This document shows, piece after piece, positions 52,837-62,233 of a stretch of 64,000 nt of DNA. The translations under genes were made by a program, and so were the position numbers. The first letter of the stretch is position 1. Every line of letters begins with the position of its first letter. This stretch comes from CAIMFV01 sp040757715. GTDB taxonomy: Bacteria; Pseudomonadota; Alphaproteobacteria; Caulobacterales; Caulobacteraceae. The stretch lies in assembly GCA_040757715.1 (NCBI GenBank), contig JBFLWS010000007.1:1-64000 (forward strand), written 5' to 3'. The notes under the pieces are model-generated. The model was not told the DNA's origin and did not search any database. It was given only the letters and a program-made list of their open reading frames with translations.

Positions 52837-54231
52837 TCAGCCTTCCTTGGCCACGCGAGTGAACAGCTGGTCCAAGAGCTCGATGGCGAGATCGATCTCC
52901 TCCTCGCTGATCTCGAGAGATGGGGCGAGGGTGATGACGTTCTTATAGTAGCCGCCGATGTCGAGCACGAGGCCGATCTTCTTGCCCTTGTGCTCCAGAT
53001 CGCCGGCGAGGCCGATGTCCACCATCTTGTCCACGAAGGCCTTGGAGGGCGTGAAGCTGTCCTTGGCCTCACAGACCTCGATGCGCAGGGCGAGGCCGAG
53101 GCCGTCCACGTCGCCGATCTCCTTGTGGCGGCTCTTCAGCCACTGGATGCCTTCGAGGAACTTCTTGCCCTTGGCCATGACCATGGATTCGTAGTCGGTC
53201 TCGTGCATGAGCTTCATGGCTTCGAGACCCACCGCCGTGCCGATGGGGTTGGCGTTGAAGGTGGAGTGGGTGGAGCCGGCCGGGAACAGCTGCGGATTGA
53301 TCAGCTCCTCACGCGCCCAAAGACCGGACAGGGGATTGAGGCCGTTGGTGAGGGCCTTGCCGAACACGATGATGTCCGGCTGCACGTCGAAGTGCTCGAT
53401 GGACCAGAGCTTGCCGGTGCGGAAGAAGCCCATCTGAATTTCGTCCACCGCCAGCAGGATGCCGTACTGGTCGAGCACCTTCTTCAGTTCCTTGAAGAAG
53501 TTCATGGGCGGCAGCACGTAGCCGCCGGTCCCCTGCAGCGGCTCGACATAGAAGGCGGCGTATTCGCACTGCTTGGCCTTCGGGTCCCACACGCCGTTGT
53601 ATTCGGTCTCGAACAGGCGGGCGAACTTCTGCACGCATTCGAGGCCGTATTCTTCCTTGGACTGACCGGGCTTGGCGCCGCGGAACCAGTAGGGGAACTC
53701 GATGAACTGGGCCCGCTCGCCAAAATGGCCGTAGCGGCGGCGATAGCGGTACGACGAGGTGATGGAGGAGGCGCCCAGGGTGCGGCCGTGATAACCGCCC
53801 TCGAAGGCGAACATCAGGCTCTTGCCGTTGGACGCGTTGCGCACGACCTTCAGGCTGTCTTCCACCGCCTGAGCGCCGCCCACGTTGAAGTGCACCCGGC
53901 CCTTGCGGCCGAACTTCTTCTCGGCGTCCTGGCCGATCATGGCCGCGAGCTCGATCTTTTCCTTGTGCAGGTACTGCGAGGCCACCTGCGGCAGGGTGTC
54001 GAGCTGACGCTTGACGGCGTTGTTGAGGCGCTCGTTGCGGTAGCCGAAGTTCACCGCCGAGTACCACATCTGCAGATCGAGATAGGGCACGCCCTCGCGA
54101 TCGTAGACGTAGGAGCCTTCGCAGGTGTGGAAGATGGGCGGACGGTCGACATAGTGCACCGTGTCGCCGAACGAGCAGTATTGAGCTTCCAGCGCCCGAA
54201 GGCGCTCTTCCTCAGCGGGAGAGTCGTACAC
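52837..54231 (-). CDS. Class III PLP-dependent aminotransferase
   Basis: 464 residues, fold type I. PLP-binding Lys292 (VFGKALTNGLNPLSG) and Asp263 (LLAVDEIQMGFFRTGK) are present, with the GGYHGRTLGASSITSSYRYR phosphate-binding region. It belongs to the ornithine/acetylornithine/4-aminobutyrate class, which moves an amino group to or from a terminal or beta carbon. No close named relative is recognised. It sits between a HAD phosphatase gene (82 bases upstream) and the hydrolase gene (5 bases downstream), in the same direction as ACP and ketoacyl synthase genes. Confidence 0.88.
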   Translation of the reverse strand: MYDSPAEEERLRALEAQYCSFGDTVHYVDRPPIFHTCEGSYVYDREGVPYLDLQMWYSAVNFGYRNERLNNAVKRQLDTLPQVASQYLHKEKIELAAMIGQDAEKKFGRKGRVHFNVGGAQAVEDSLKVVRNASNGKSLMFAFEGGYHGRTLGASSITSSYRYRRRYGHFGERAQFIEFPYWFRGAKPGQSKEEYGLECVQKFARLFETEYNGVWDPKAKQCEYAAFYVEPLQGTGGYVLPPMNFFKELKKVLDQYGILLAVDEIQMGFFRTGKLWSIEHFDVQPDIIVFGKALTNGLNPLSGLWAREELINPQLFPAGSTHSTFNANPIGTAVGLEAMKLMHETDYESMVMAKGKKFLEGIQWLKSRHKEIGDVDGLGLALRIEVCEAKDSFTPSKAFVDKMVDIGLAGDLEHKGKKIGLVLDIGGYYKNVITLAPSLEISEEEIDLAIELLDQLFTRVAKEG

Positions 54232-54313
54232 GGATAGGCCTCTTGATCATCAGGCGTGGGGGAGGAGGCGCCCGGCTTGGCCAAGCGCCCCGACGCAAAA
54301 ACTCGGGGATGCC

Positions 54314-54973
54314 TCAGGCGATGCGGGTGGCGGCCTGCGGCTCCAGCACCGGCAAGGCGGGCAGCAGCGCGCGCACGGTGGCGAAGGTCTCAAAGCCGAT
54401 GGACTCAAGACCGAGCCGGTTGCGGTGCTCCAGCAGGCGGCCCTTGGCGAACACCACGTCGCACTTGTCCGAGACGCACATGTCCGAGCGGCCGTCGCCG
54501 ATATGCACCAGCTTGGCGGGTTGGTTCACCACCGCGCACTTGCACACCCCCGAACCGCAGTTGACCGCCGAATAGGGGAAGCGCAGCGACCAGCGATCAT
54601 CGCCCATGTGCACCAGACGGTTGGCGACAACGGGCAGGCCGCGCAGGCCCATACGGCCAAGCACCCGACGCACCACCCAGTCATAGCCGTCCGACACCAC
54701 CGAAACCGGCAGGGACAGCTTCACGCAGTCGGCGAAGAATTCCTTCGCGTCGGCGTCGACGGCGATGTCGTCGATGAAAGCGTCAAGATCAGTCGGGGTG
54801 ACCCGAAGCAGGGCGGTCTGGGCGCCCAGGCACTCGCGCGAGCCCAGTTTGCCGGTTTCCCAGTCCTTCTCCACCTCGCGCCATTCCGGCTCCGCGAAGG
54901 TTTCAAGGATGGCGTCGACGGTGTCGACCAAGGTGATGGTGCCGTCGAAATCGCAGGAAATCGAAATTTGCAT
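54314..54973 (-). CDS. HAD-IB phosphatase, MtnX-like
   Basis: 219 residues. Nucleophile motif DFDGTIT (residues 8-14), SDGYDWVVRRVL (motif II Ser) and IGDGRSDMCVS (motif IV Asp pair) define a HAD phosphatase of the PSPase/MtnX type. MtnX acts on 2-hydroxy-3-keto-5-methylthiopentenyl phosphate, but no methionine-salvage genes are near, so the substrate here is probably another small phosphate. Two Cys pairs (NCGSGVCKC) are unusual for the family. It lies upstream of the class III aminotransferase gene. Confidence 0.83.
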   Translation of the reverse strand: MQISISCDFDGTITLVDTVDAILETFAEPEWREVEKDWETGKLGSRECLGAQTALLRVTPTDLDAFIDDIAVDADAKEFFADCVKLSLPVSVVSDGYDWVVRRVLGRMGLRGLPVVANRLVHMGDDRWSLRFPYSAVNCGSGVCKCAVVNQPAKLVHIGDGRSDMCVSDKCDVVFAKGRLLEHRNRLGLESIGFETFATVRALLPALPVLEPQAATRIA

Positions 54974-55123
54974 AGGCTTTGGAACCGAAGACGCCCCGTT
55001 TCGTTATTAGCGTCTTAAGGCCTTGCGCTTCGCCTCGGCTTTGCCCGAACTTGTCTTCGCTGCAAACTATGTGGCCAAAATGTGGCGAAAATGGCCGTCG
55101 GAGGCGGTCACATTTCGCTGCTG

Positions 55124-56365
55124 TCACGCTCGCCGGGCGATCAGAACCGAGTTCAACCCGCCAAAGGCGAAGGAATTGGACACGAGCACGTCGTAGTCGA
55201 TGTCGCGAGTCTCCAGGGCGAGAGGCGCATCACATTCCGGGTCTGCGCCTTGGTAGTTGAGGATCGCGGGGGCGACTCTTTTGTCGAGGGCGAGAATGCC
55301 CGTGACCAACTCGAGGGCCGCGGCGCCGCCGATCAGATGTCCATGCGAGGACTTGGTGGCGATGACGAGATCGCGCCCGAGAGCCTCGCCATAGACCGCC
55401 TTCATGGCCGCGGTCTCGATCTTGTCGTTGAGGGGCGTGCCAGTGCCGTGGCTGGACACCAGCACCCGTGTATCCAACGGCACGCCGGCGTCCTCGTGGG
55501 CGAGGCGCAGGGCCGATTCGGCGCCTCGGCCGTGGGGCATGGTGATGTGATAGGCGTCGGATGACGCGCCGGCGCCGGCGAGTTCGGCGTAGATCTTGGC
55601 GCCGCGCGCCTTGGCCCGATCATAATCTTCCAGGATCAGCCCCGCCGCGCCTTCGCCCAGCACCATACCCTTGCGGTCGATGGAGAAGGGCCGGCAGGTG
55701 TCGTCGGACATGGCCTTCAGGGCGAGCCAGCCGAGCCAGGAGCCATAGGTGAGCGCCGCTTCGCCGCCGCCGACGATGGCGACGTCGTAACGGCCCGAGC
55801 GCACCATGTGCATGCCCTCGGTGATGGCGTGGCCGGAGGAGGCGCAGGCCGAGGCCACCATGAAGGCCGAGCCTTGCACGCCGAACAGCATGGAGATGTG
55901 GCTCGCCGGGGCCGAGATCATCTGCTTGGGGATGGTCAGCGGGTGCACGGTGGTGGCGCTCTTGAGGAAGGAGCGCGCATAGCTCTCCTCCAAGGTGGCG
56001 TTGCCGCCGGAGCCGGCGCCCCACACGATGGCGGTCTTCTGCTCAAGCACCGCGTCGCCCACGAGACCGGCGTCTTCCAACGCCTCATGCGCTGCGATCA
56101 CCGAGAAGGCCGCCAACGGGTCCATGTGCGCCAGCACGCGCGGCGCCGTGCGCGCTTCAAGCGCCTTCGGGTCAAGCGCAACCGCCGGCGCGGCAGGGCC
56201 GGCATATTTGTGGAGCTCGCTGTCGCCCACCCGACGGTCGATGCGGGTGATGCCCTGCTGGCCTGAGACGAGCGCCGCCCAGGTGGCGTCGAGACCCTGG
56301 CCAAGGGCGGAGACGCAGCCCATGCCCGTGACCGCCACCCGCCGACCGGACCGGTTGCTCGACAT
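55124..56365 (-). CDS. Beta-ketoacyl-ACP synthase (KAS I/II-like)
   Basis: 413 residues, thiolase-fold condensing enzyme. The triad is intact: Cys174 (VASACASSGHA), His306 (SSHGTGTPLND), and Lys338/His343 (TKSSHGHLIGGAA). It lacks the exact FabF signatures (ACATG) and is likely a specialised synthase, not the housekeeping FabF. Its own ACP gene lies 29 bases upstream, which points to a dedicated acyl chain. Candidates are a special lipid, a lipid A or capsule acyl group, or a polyketide-like product. The specific product is not deducible. Confidence 0.88.
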   Translation of the reverse strand: MSSNRSGRRVAVTGMGCVSALGQGLDATWAALVSGQQGITRIDRRVGDSELHKYAGPAAPAVALDPKALEARTAPRVLAHMDPLAAFSVIAAHEALEDAGLVGDAVLEQKTAIVWGAGSGGNATLEESYARSFLKSATTVHPLTIPKQMISAPASHISMLFGVQGSAFMVASACASSGHAITEGMHMVRSGRYDVAIVGGGEAALTYGSWLGWLALKAMSDDTCRPFSIDRKGMVLGEGAAGLILEDYDRAKARGAKIYAELAGAGASSDAYHITMPHGRGAESALRLAHEDAGVPLDTRVLVSSHGTGTPLNDKIETAAMKAVYGEALGRDLVIATKSSHGHLIGGAAALELVTGILALDKRVAPAILNYQGADPECDAPLALETRDIDYDVLVSNSFAFGGLNSVLIARRA

Positions 56366-56394
56366 GAGAAGCTCCTACACTTCGCGCGATTGAA

Positions 56395-56640
56395 CTAGCT
56401 GGCTGCGGCCTGACTCTTGGCCTGCACAATGTTGAGGAAGTCCTGCAGGGTCTTGGCGTCGGCCACATCGGACTGTTCGATGACCACACCGAACTTGTCC
56501 TCCAGCGCGAACATCACGCTGATCATATCGAGCGACGCGATATTCAGCGATTCCAGCGTGGCGCTAGGATCAAGCTGCGCTCGATCGATCGGGACTTCCT
56601 CCGAAATGATGTCCAAGACATCGTCGGCCGTGATCGCCAT
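56395..56640 (-). CDS. Acyl carrier protein (specialised)
   Basis: 81 residues, four-helix ACP pattern. The phosphopantetheine serine is Ser36 in LNIASLDMISVMF, where the usual DSL is replaced by ASL. Acidic helix II is followed by ALEDKFGVVI, as in ordinary ACPs. The Asp-to-Ala change beside the serine could alter which holo-ACP synthase loads it. Together with the ketoacyl synthase 29 bases downstream it makes a matched ACP/KAS pair distinct from the fatty-acid core genes. Confidence 0.88.
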   Translation of the reverse strand: MAITADDVLDIISEEVPIDRAQLDPSATLESLNIASLDMISVMFALEDKFGVVIEQSDVADAKTLQDFLNIVQAKSQAAAS

Positions 56641-56699
56641 AGACTTTCCTCGCTGGGCGTGGCCGGCGGGCGCCGACGACGCAGAAATGGAGCGTCACC

Positions 56700-58151
56700 T
56701 TAGCTGGTGGCGTCGGAAGTGAAAACTGTCGGCGACATCGCCGGGGGTGGCGAAGCCGCATCGCCGCTCTTTACGTCTATCGCGGCTGGAAAGTCGACTA
56801 CGATCCGCAGGCCTGGCTCGGCGTCCTCGGCGCGAATGACGCCGCCATGCGCCCGCGCCACCGCCGCGGCGAGACTTAAGCCGAGGCCGGACCCGGGTGT
56901 GGTGCGGCTTCGCTCCACGCGGTAGAAGCGCCGGAAGATTGCGGTGCGCAGGTCTGGCGGTACGCCAGGACCATCGTCCTCGACAATCAGCCGCACCCCG
57001 TCGCCAAGGGTCTCCACCCGCACTTCCACGGTAGAGCCCGCCGGCGTGTGGATCAAAGCGTTCTCCACCAGATTGGCCACAAGCTGGGTGATGAGCGAGC
57101 GGTCGCCCACGATCCGAGCCGGCTTGGCCGAAGCCAAGGTCAGGCGACGGTCGGAGTCTTCCGCACTGGGTCGGAAGGCTTCCACCACCGCGGCGGCGAG
57201 CTGACTTACGTCCACCGAGTGAAACACGGAGAGATTGGCGCCCGCTTCCAATTGGCCGATGCGTAATAGGGCCTCGAAGGTCGCCAGCACCTCGTCGATC
57301 TTCTCGGACGCGCCTTCCAGCGCTTCTCGGTAGGCCTCGACGGATGGCGGCCCGGCGAGGGCGCTCTCCACCCGCTGTTTCAGGTGCGCCAGGGGCGTGC
57401 GCAGGTCGTGAGCTACATCGTCGGACACTTGGCGCACACTGAGCACCAGGGTCTCGATGCGGTCGAGCATGCGGTTGATGGCGATGGCCAGTTGGTCGAT
57501 GTCGTCCCGGGTGGGCGCAGGCCGCACCGGCGCGCGACGGGTGAGATCGCCGTCGGCGATGGCGTCGGCGGTGTCGCCGATCACCTCGATGCGGCCGAGC
57601 GTGCGCGAGACGTAGGACAGGCCCACCGCCAAGGCGATGAATAGCGCCGCGCCGGAGGTGAGGATGAAGCTGCGCAGGAACGAGCCCTTGAGCTGGCGAC
57701 CGAGCTCGAGGTCTTCAGCCACGGACAGGTGCGCGCCGTCCTTGAGCACGAGAGTGAGCACCCGCAACCGCTGTTGCGGCAGGTCGTCTGCATCGATGGA
57801 TTCGCTGGCGTCCAACTGAAGCGTGAAATAGCCCAGAGGATAATCCTGCTCGGGCAGATCGCCGGCGAAACGTCGCCCGGTGGCGTCCGCCAGGCGGAAG
57901 TTGAAGCCGCGCGGGCGCCGTTCGCGATCTCGAATCATCCTCGCCGCCACGTCTCGCGGATGCTGGTCGTAGATGCTTTCAAGCGCGCTGGCTTCCCGTG
58001 CGAGCGAGGCTTCAGCGCCTTGGTCCACCGGGGCGTTTAGGGTGAGCCAGGTGATTACGCCCGAAACGCCGAACACGGCGACAAACAGCACCGCCATGAA
58101 GGCCGCGACGCGGGAGCGCGTGGAGGAAAATGGCGTCCTAACTCTGAGCAA
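56700..58151 (-). CDS. Two-component sensor histidine kinase
   Basis: 483 residues, inner membrane. Transmembrane helices at about 15-37 and 158-181 enclose a periplasmic sensor region of about 120 residues. A HAMP linker (about 182-235), HisKA with His248 (SDDVAHDLRTPLAHL), and an ATPase domain with N box (LVENALIHTP), G1 (DDGPGVP) and G2 (GSGLGLSLAA) follow. The start is TTG at 58151, inside the response-regulator gene (14-base overlap). The ACP/KAS genes lie 59 bases downstream on the same strand. Confidence 0.93.
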   Translation of the reverse strand: MLRVRTPFSSTRSRVAAFMAVLFVAVFGVSGVITWLTLNAPVDQGAEASLAREASALESIYDQHPRDVAARMIRDRERRPRGFNFRLADATGRRFAGDLPEQDYPLGYFTLQLDASESIDADDLPQQRLRVLTLVLKDGAHLSVAEDLELGRQLKGSFLRSFILTSGAALFIALAVGLSYVSRTLGRIEVIGDTADAIADGDLTRRAPVRPAPTRDDIDQLAIAINRMLDRIETLVLSVRQVSDDVAHDLRTPLAHLKQRVESALAGPPSVEAYREALEGASEKIDEVLATFEALLRIGQLEAGANLSVFHSVDVSQLAAAVVEAFRPSAEDSDRRLTLASAKPARIVGDRSLITQLVANLVENALIHTPAGSTVEVRVETLGDGVRLIVEDDGPGVPPDLRTAIFRRFYRVERSRTTPGSGLGLSLAAAVARAHGGVIRAEDAEPGLRIVVDFPAAIDVKSGDAASPPPAMSPTVFTSDATS

Positions 58152-58818
58152 GCATATACCCCGCGCCGCGCACCGTATGGATCGTGGGCGCGCCTGATCC
58201 TGCGCCGTCCAGCTTGGCGCGGATGCGGCTGATGTGGGTCTCGACGATGGTGGTCTTCGGGTCGAAGTGGAAGTCCCACACGTGCTCCAGCAGCATGGTG
58301 CGCGTCACCACCCGATCGGCGTTCTGCATCATATAGTCGAGGAGGGCGAACTCCTTCGGCTTCAGATCGAGTTCCTGGTCGCCCACCTTGGCGGTGCGTT
58401 GCAGGCGATTGAGCTCGAGCGCGCCCATCTTGATCACCGCATTGACTTGACTGCGCACCGGGGGGCGGCGCGCCAGGGCGTTCACCCGCGCATTCAGCTC
58501 GGAGAAGGAGAAGGGCTTGACCAGGTAGTCGTCGGCGCCGGCCTCCAGCCCCTCTACCCGATCGCCCACACCGCCAAGCGCGGTGAGGAAGATCACCGGC
58601 GTGTCGACGCCGCCGGCGCGCAGGGACTTGATCAGGCTGAGCCCGTCCATGCCGGGCACCATGCGGTCCATGATGATCACGTCGTAGCTCTGGTCGAGAG
58701 CGAGGAACAGGCCATCGCGCCCGTCGGCGGCGACCTCCACGCCGTGGCCTTGTTCCTTCAAGCCCTTCGCCACATAGGACGAGGTCTCCGCGTCGTCTTC
58801 CACCACCAGAACTTTCAT
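58138..58818 (-). CDS. OmpR-family response regulator
   Basis: 226 residues. Receiver domain with the acidic pocket VVEDD, phospho-acceptor Asp51 (IIMDRMVPG), Thr in FLTALGG and Lys in LVKPFSF. The C-terminal winged helix has LDLKPKEFALLDYMM and VVTRTMLLEHVW. ATG 58818 (MKVLVVEDD) is the start; the extension to 58893 is not family-like. It is coupled by overlap with the kinase gene and is the first gene of the minus-strand run that reaches the alpha/beta hydrolase. Confidence 0.94.
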   Translation of the reverse strand: MKVLVVEDDAETSSYVAKGLKEQGHGVEVAADGRDGLFLALDQSYDVIIMDRMVPGMDGLSLIKSLRAGGVDTPVIFLTALGGVGDRVEGLEAGADDYLVKPFSFSELNARVNALARRPPVRSQVNAVIKMGALELNRLQRTAKVGDQELDLKPKEFALLDYMMQNADRVVTRTMLLEHVWDFHFDPKTTIVETHISRIRAKLDGAGSGAPTIHTVRGAGYMLAQS

Positions 58819-58864
58819 GGGTCCTAGATAACGCGCTCGTCGGGTTGCGGCCAAGGGGCAGCGC

Positions 58865-59293
58865 TCAACACCCGCCGTTACGCCAGGGGTCAAACACCAT
58901 CACGCCCGTGCGGATAAAGTCAGCGGTGTTTCGCGTCGCCACCGTCAGATTATGAACCAGCGCGGTGGCGGCGATCAGGGCGTCGCGTTCCGGCAGGCGA
59001 TCCGGCACATGCAAGGCGGCGCATCGTCGGGCGACGTCCACATCGACGGCGATAATTCGCCCAGCAAAGGCCGGCACGACCCGGCTCTGGAACCATTGGC
59101 GCAAGCTCGCGCCTGAGACAGGGTCGCGTCGCTCTATGGCGATGACACCGTATTCCAGCTCAAGCACCGTGATCACGCTGATGTATAGCGCGTCCGCCAG
59201 CAAACCCTTCGCCCAGGTCGCCACATTGGCGTCCGCTCGCCCAGTCTGGACCTTGCGCAGTTCCGACACGACATTGGTGTCGAGAAGGAACAT
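58865..59293 (-). CDS. PIN-domain ribonuclease toxin, VapC-type
   Basis: 142 residues. Metal-binding acids: Asp in LLDTNVVSEL (residue 5), Glu in VLELEYGVI, Asp in PERDALIAATA and Asp in RNTADFI. It has the FitB/VapC layout. ATG 59293 overlaps the antitoxin stop by one base (TGATG), so translation is coupled. Together with the antitoxin it forms a complete second type II module in the window. Its protein is not closely similar to the first VapC-like toxin at 22036, suggesting separate origin. Confidence 0.89.
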   Translation of the reverse strand: MFLLDTNVVSELRKVQTGRADANVATWAKGLLADALYISVITVLELEYGVIAIERRDPVSGASLRQWFQSRVVPAFAGRIIAVDVDVARRCAALHVPDRLPERDALIAATALVHNLTVATRNTADFIRTGVMVFDPWRNGGC

Positions 59294-59538
59294 CAATCCA
59301 GCCTGGCCGGAGCAATCTGGACCTCAAGACGCGGCGCCTCGAATTCAATCTTTTCAGCCTCGGCGAGCAACTGGGTGATCTTTGGCGCCTCGGCGACCAA
59401 CGCCTCATAGGCGGCGACAGTCAGCAGCACATGGGCTGGCTTGCCGCGGTCCGTGATTATGACAGGCCCAAGCTCCGCCGCCCGCTTGGCGCCGGCGGTG
59501 TCCTGATTGAAATCGCGGCTCGTGATAATCGTGTTCAT
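59293..59538 (-). CDS. Type II antitoxin, Phd/YefM family
   Basis: 81 residues. The N-terminal domain (TIITSRDFNQDTAGAKRAAE, then GPVIITDRGKPAHVLLTVAAY) is of the Phd/YefM fold used for dimerisation and operator binding. The C-terminal tail (EKIEFEAPRLEVQIAPARLD) would wrap the toxin. Unlike the first module's antitoxin, it keeps the longer YefM-type tail. A promoter with an inverted-repeat operator is immediately upstream. Confidence 0.88.
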   Translation of the reverse strand: MNTIITSRDFNQDTAGAKRAAELGPVIITDRGKPAHVLLTVAAYEALVAEAPKITQLLAEAEKIEFEAPRLEVQIAPARLD

Positions 59539-59544
59539 GATCGA

Positions 59545-59573
59545 AATGTAGCAACATAGCTACTTATGTTCAA
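59545..59573 (-). promoter_or_regulatory. Promoter/operator of the second toxin-antitoxin module
   Basis: On the minus strand: -35 TTGAAC (59573-59568), a 17-base spacer and -10 TACATT (59550-59545). The spacer and -10 carry two overlapping inverted repeats: GTAGC-N6-GCTAC (59548-59563) and AACATA-N6-TATGTT (59553-59570). This is a suitable autorepression site for the antitoxin complex. The promoter is divergent from that of groESL. Confidence 0.68.
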
Positions 59574-59586
59574 GGCGCGCCATCGC

Positions 59587-59616
59587 CTTGACAGCCCACA
59601 GTCATCGGACTATTTC
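59587..59616 (+). promoter_or_regulatory. Promoter of groESL
   Basis: CTTGACA (59587-59593) and TATTTC (59611-59616) are separated by 17 bases (59594-59610). The pair fits a sigma-70-type promoter, and with CTTG and CTATTT it also fits an alphaproteobacterial RpoH promoter. It ends nine bases before a CIRCE-like inverted repeat. Confidence 0.6.
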
Positions 59617-59624
59617 CGCCGCCG

Positions 59625-59651
59625 TTAGCACTCGCCAGTGTCGGCTGCTAA
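59625..59651 (+). promoter_or_regulatory. CIRCE-like HrcA operator
   Basis: TTAGCACTC (59625-59633), nine bases, then GGCTGCTAA (59643-59651). The left arm is a perfect half of the CIRCE element (TTAGCACTC-N9-GAGTGCTAA); the right arm differs at two bases. It lies 60 bases upstream of groES, between the promoter and the gene, as expected for repression by HrcA. Confidence 0.8.
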
Positions 59652-59710
59652 TTGCAGCTCGGAACTGACGAGCGGAAGCCTTTCATACCGAACCATCCAG
59701 GAGACTCCCC

Positions 59711-59995
59711 ATGGCGTTTCGTCCCCTCGGCGACCGCGTGCTCGTGAAGCGCGTGGAAGAAGAAGCCAAGACCAAGGGCGGCATCATCATTCCCGACACT
59801 GCCAAGGAAAAGCCGCAAGAAGGCGAAGTTCTGGCCGTGGGCCCGGGCGCCCGTGACGAAGACGGCAAGCGCGTCGAACTCGACGTGAAGGTCGGCGACC
59901 GCATCCTGTTCGGCAAGTGGTCGGGCACCGAAGTGAAGATCGACGGCGACGACCTGATCATCATGAAGGAAAGCGACATCCTCGGCATCGTCTGA
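59711..59995 (+). CDS. groES: Co-chaperonin GroES
   Basis: 94 residues, beginning FRPLGDRVLVKRVEEEAKTK. The mobile loop KTKGGIIIPDTAKEKPQEG binds GroEL, and the dome region and C-terminal ESDILGIV are typical. It caps GroEL in protein folding. GAGACTCCCC precedes ATG 59711. groEL follows after 51 bases. Control by heat shock through the promoter and CIRCE-like site upstream is expected. Confidence 0.97.
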   Translation: MAFRPLGDRVLVKRVEEEAKTKGGIIIPDTAKEKPQEGEVLAVGPGARDEDGKRVELDVKVGDRILFGKWSGTEVKIDGDDLIIMKESDILGIV

Positions 59996-60046
59996 GGCGC
60001 GTCGAACCCTATCCGATCCGACCCCATTCTCTGAAGGAGCGCCAAC

Positions 60047-61693
<1,647 letters not shown>

Positions 61694-61721
61694 GTCCGGC
61701 GCTCACGCTGAACTGAACGCG

Positions 61722-61751
61722 AAGGGCGGGGCTGCAAGGCCCCGCCCTTTT
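61722..61751 (+). terminator. Intrinsic terminator of groESL
   Basis: Perfect 11-bp stem AAGGGCGGGGC (61722-61732) / GCCCCGCCCTT (61739-61749) with loop TGCAAG, followed by TT and then GCTTT. It starts 29 bases after the groEL stop. Confidence 0.9.
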
Positions 61752-61828
61752 GCTTTGCGCGTGAAGGCCGTTGTTTACGTGGGGTTAGCACCAGCCTGCG
61801 AGGCTCAGCCTGTGGGAGGAGGCGGCCC

Positions 61829-62224
61829 GTGCAAGCCCGACTCAAGATCGACTCGATAGCGGAGGTAGGTGTCGGCAAGGCGCTCGATGTCCTCGCGTGG
61901 GAGATCGAGCTGGCGGGCGCGCGCTGCATCTTTCTCGATTCGCTGATCGGCGAGCTGACGCCGGACATTCCGCACGATAAGCGCGCGCGGCTGCAGGCGG
62001 GATTGCATGCGGTGGACCTGCTCAGCCAGCATCTCACCAGTCTATCGGCCTTCGCCCGCCAGCTTAGCGGCGATTGTCCCTCAGAGGCGACCGCCGCCGT
62101 GGAGCCTGCCCTGGCGACCATCACCCTCGGCGGTCTAGCAGAGCGCATGGCTTCCGCTTTCGGCGCGGACGAAAAGCTTCCTGCTCCCGGCGCGCCGGAT
62201 GCGGGCGATCTGGATCTCTTCTAG
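61829..62224 (+). CDS. Hypothetical helical protein next to a response regulator
   Basis: 131 residues with GTG start and an excellent GGAGGAGG site. Predicted mostly helical. The centre (RARLQAGLHAVDLLSQHLTS, then LSAFARQL) looks like a helical-bundle hairpin with two His residues, and the end is acidic (DAGDLDLF). No family recognised. The following gene, nine bases on, is a single-domain response regulator, so a phosphorelay role (for example as a phosphotransfer or docking partner) is an inference only. Confidence 0.6.
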   Translation: MQARLKIDSIAEVGVGKALDVLAWEIELAGARCIFLDSLIGELTPDIPHDKRARLQAGLHAVDLLSQHLTSLSAFARQLSGDCPSEATAAVEPALATITLGGLAERMASAFGADEKLPAPGAPDAGDLDLF

Positions 62225-62233
62225 GCGACGCCC

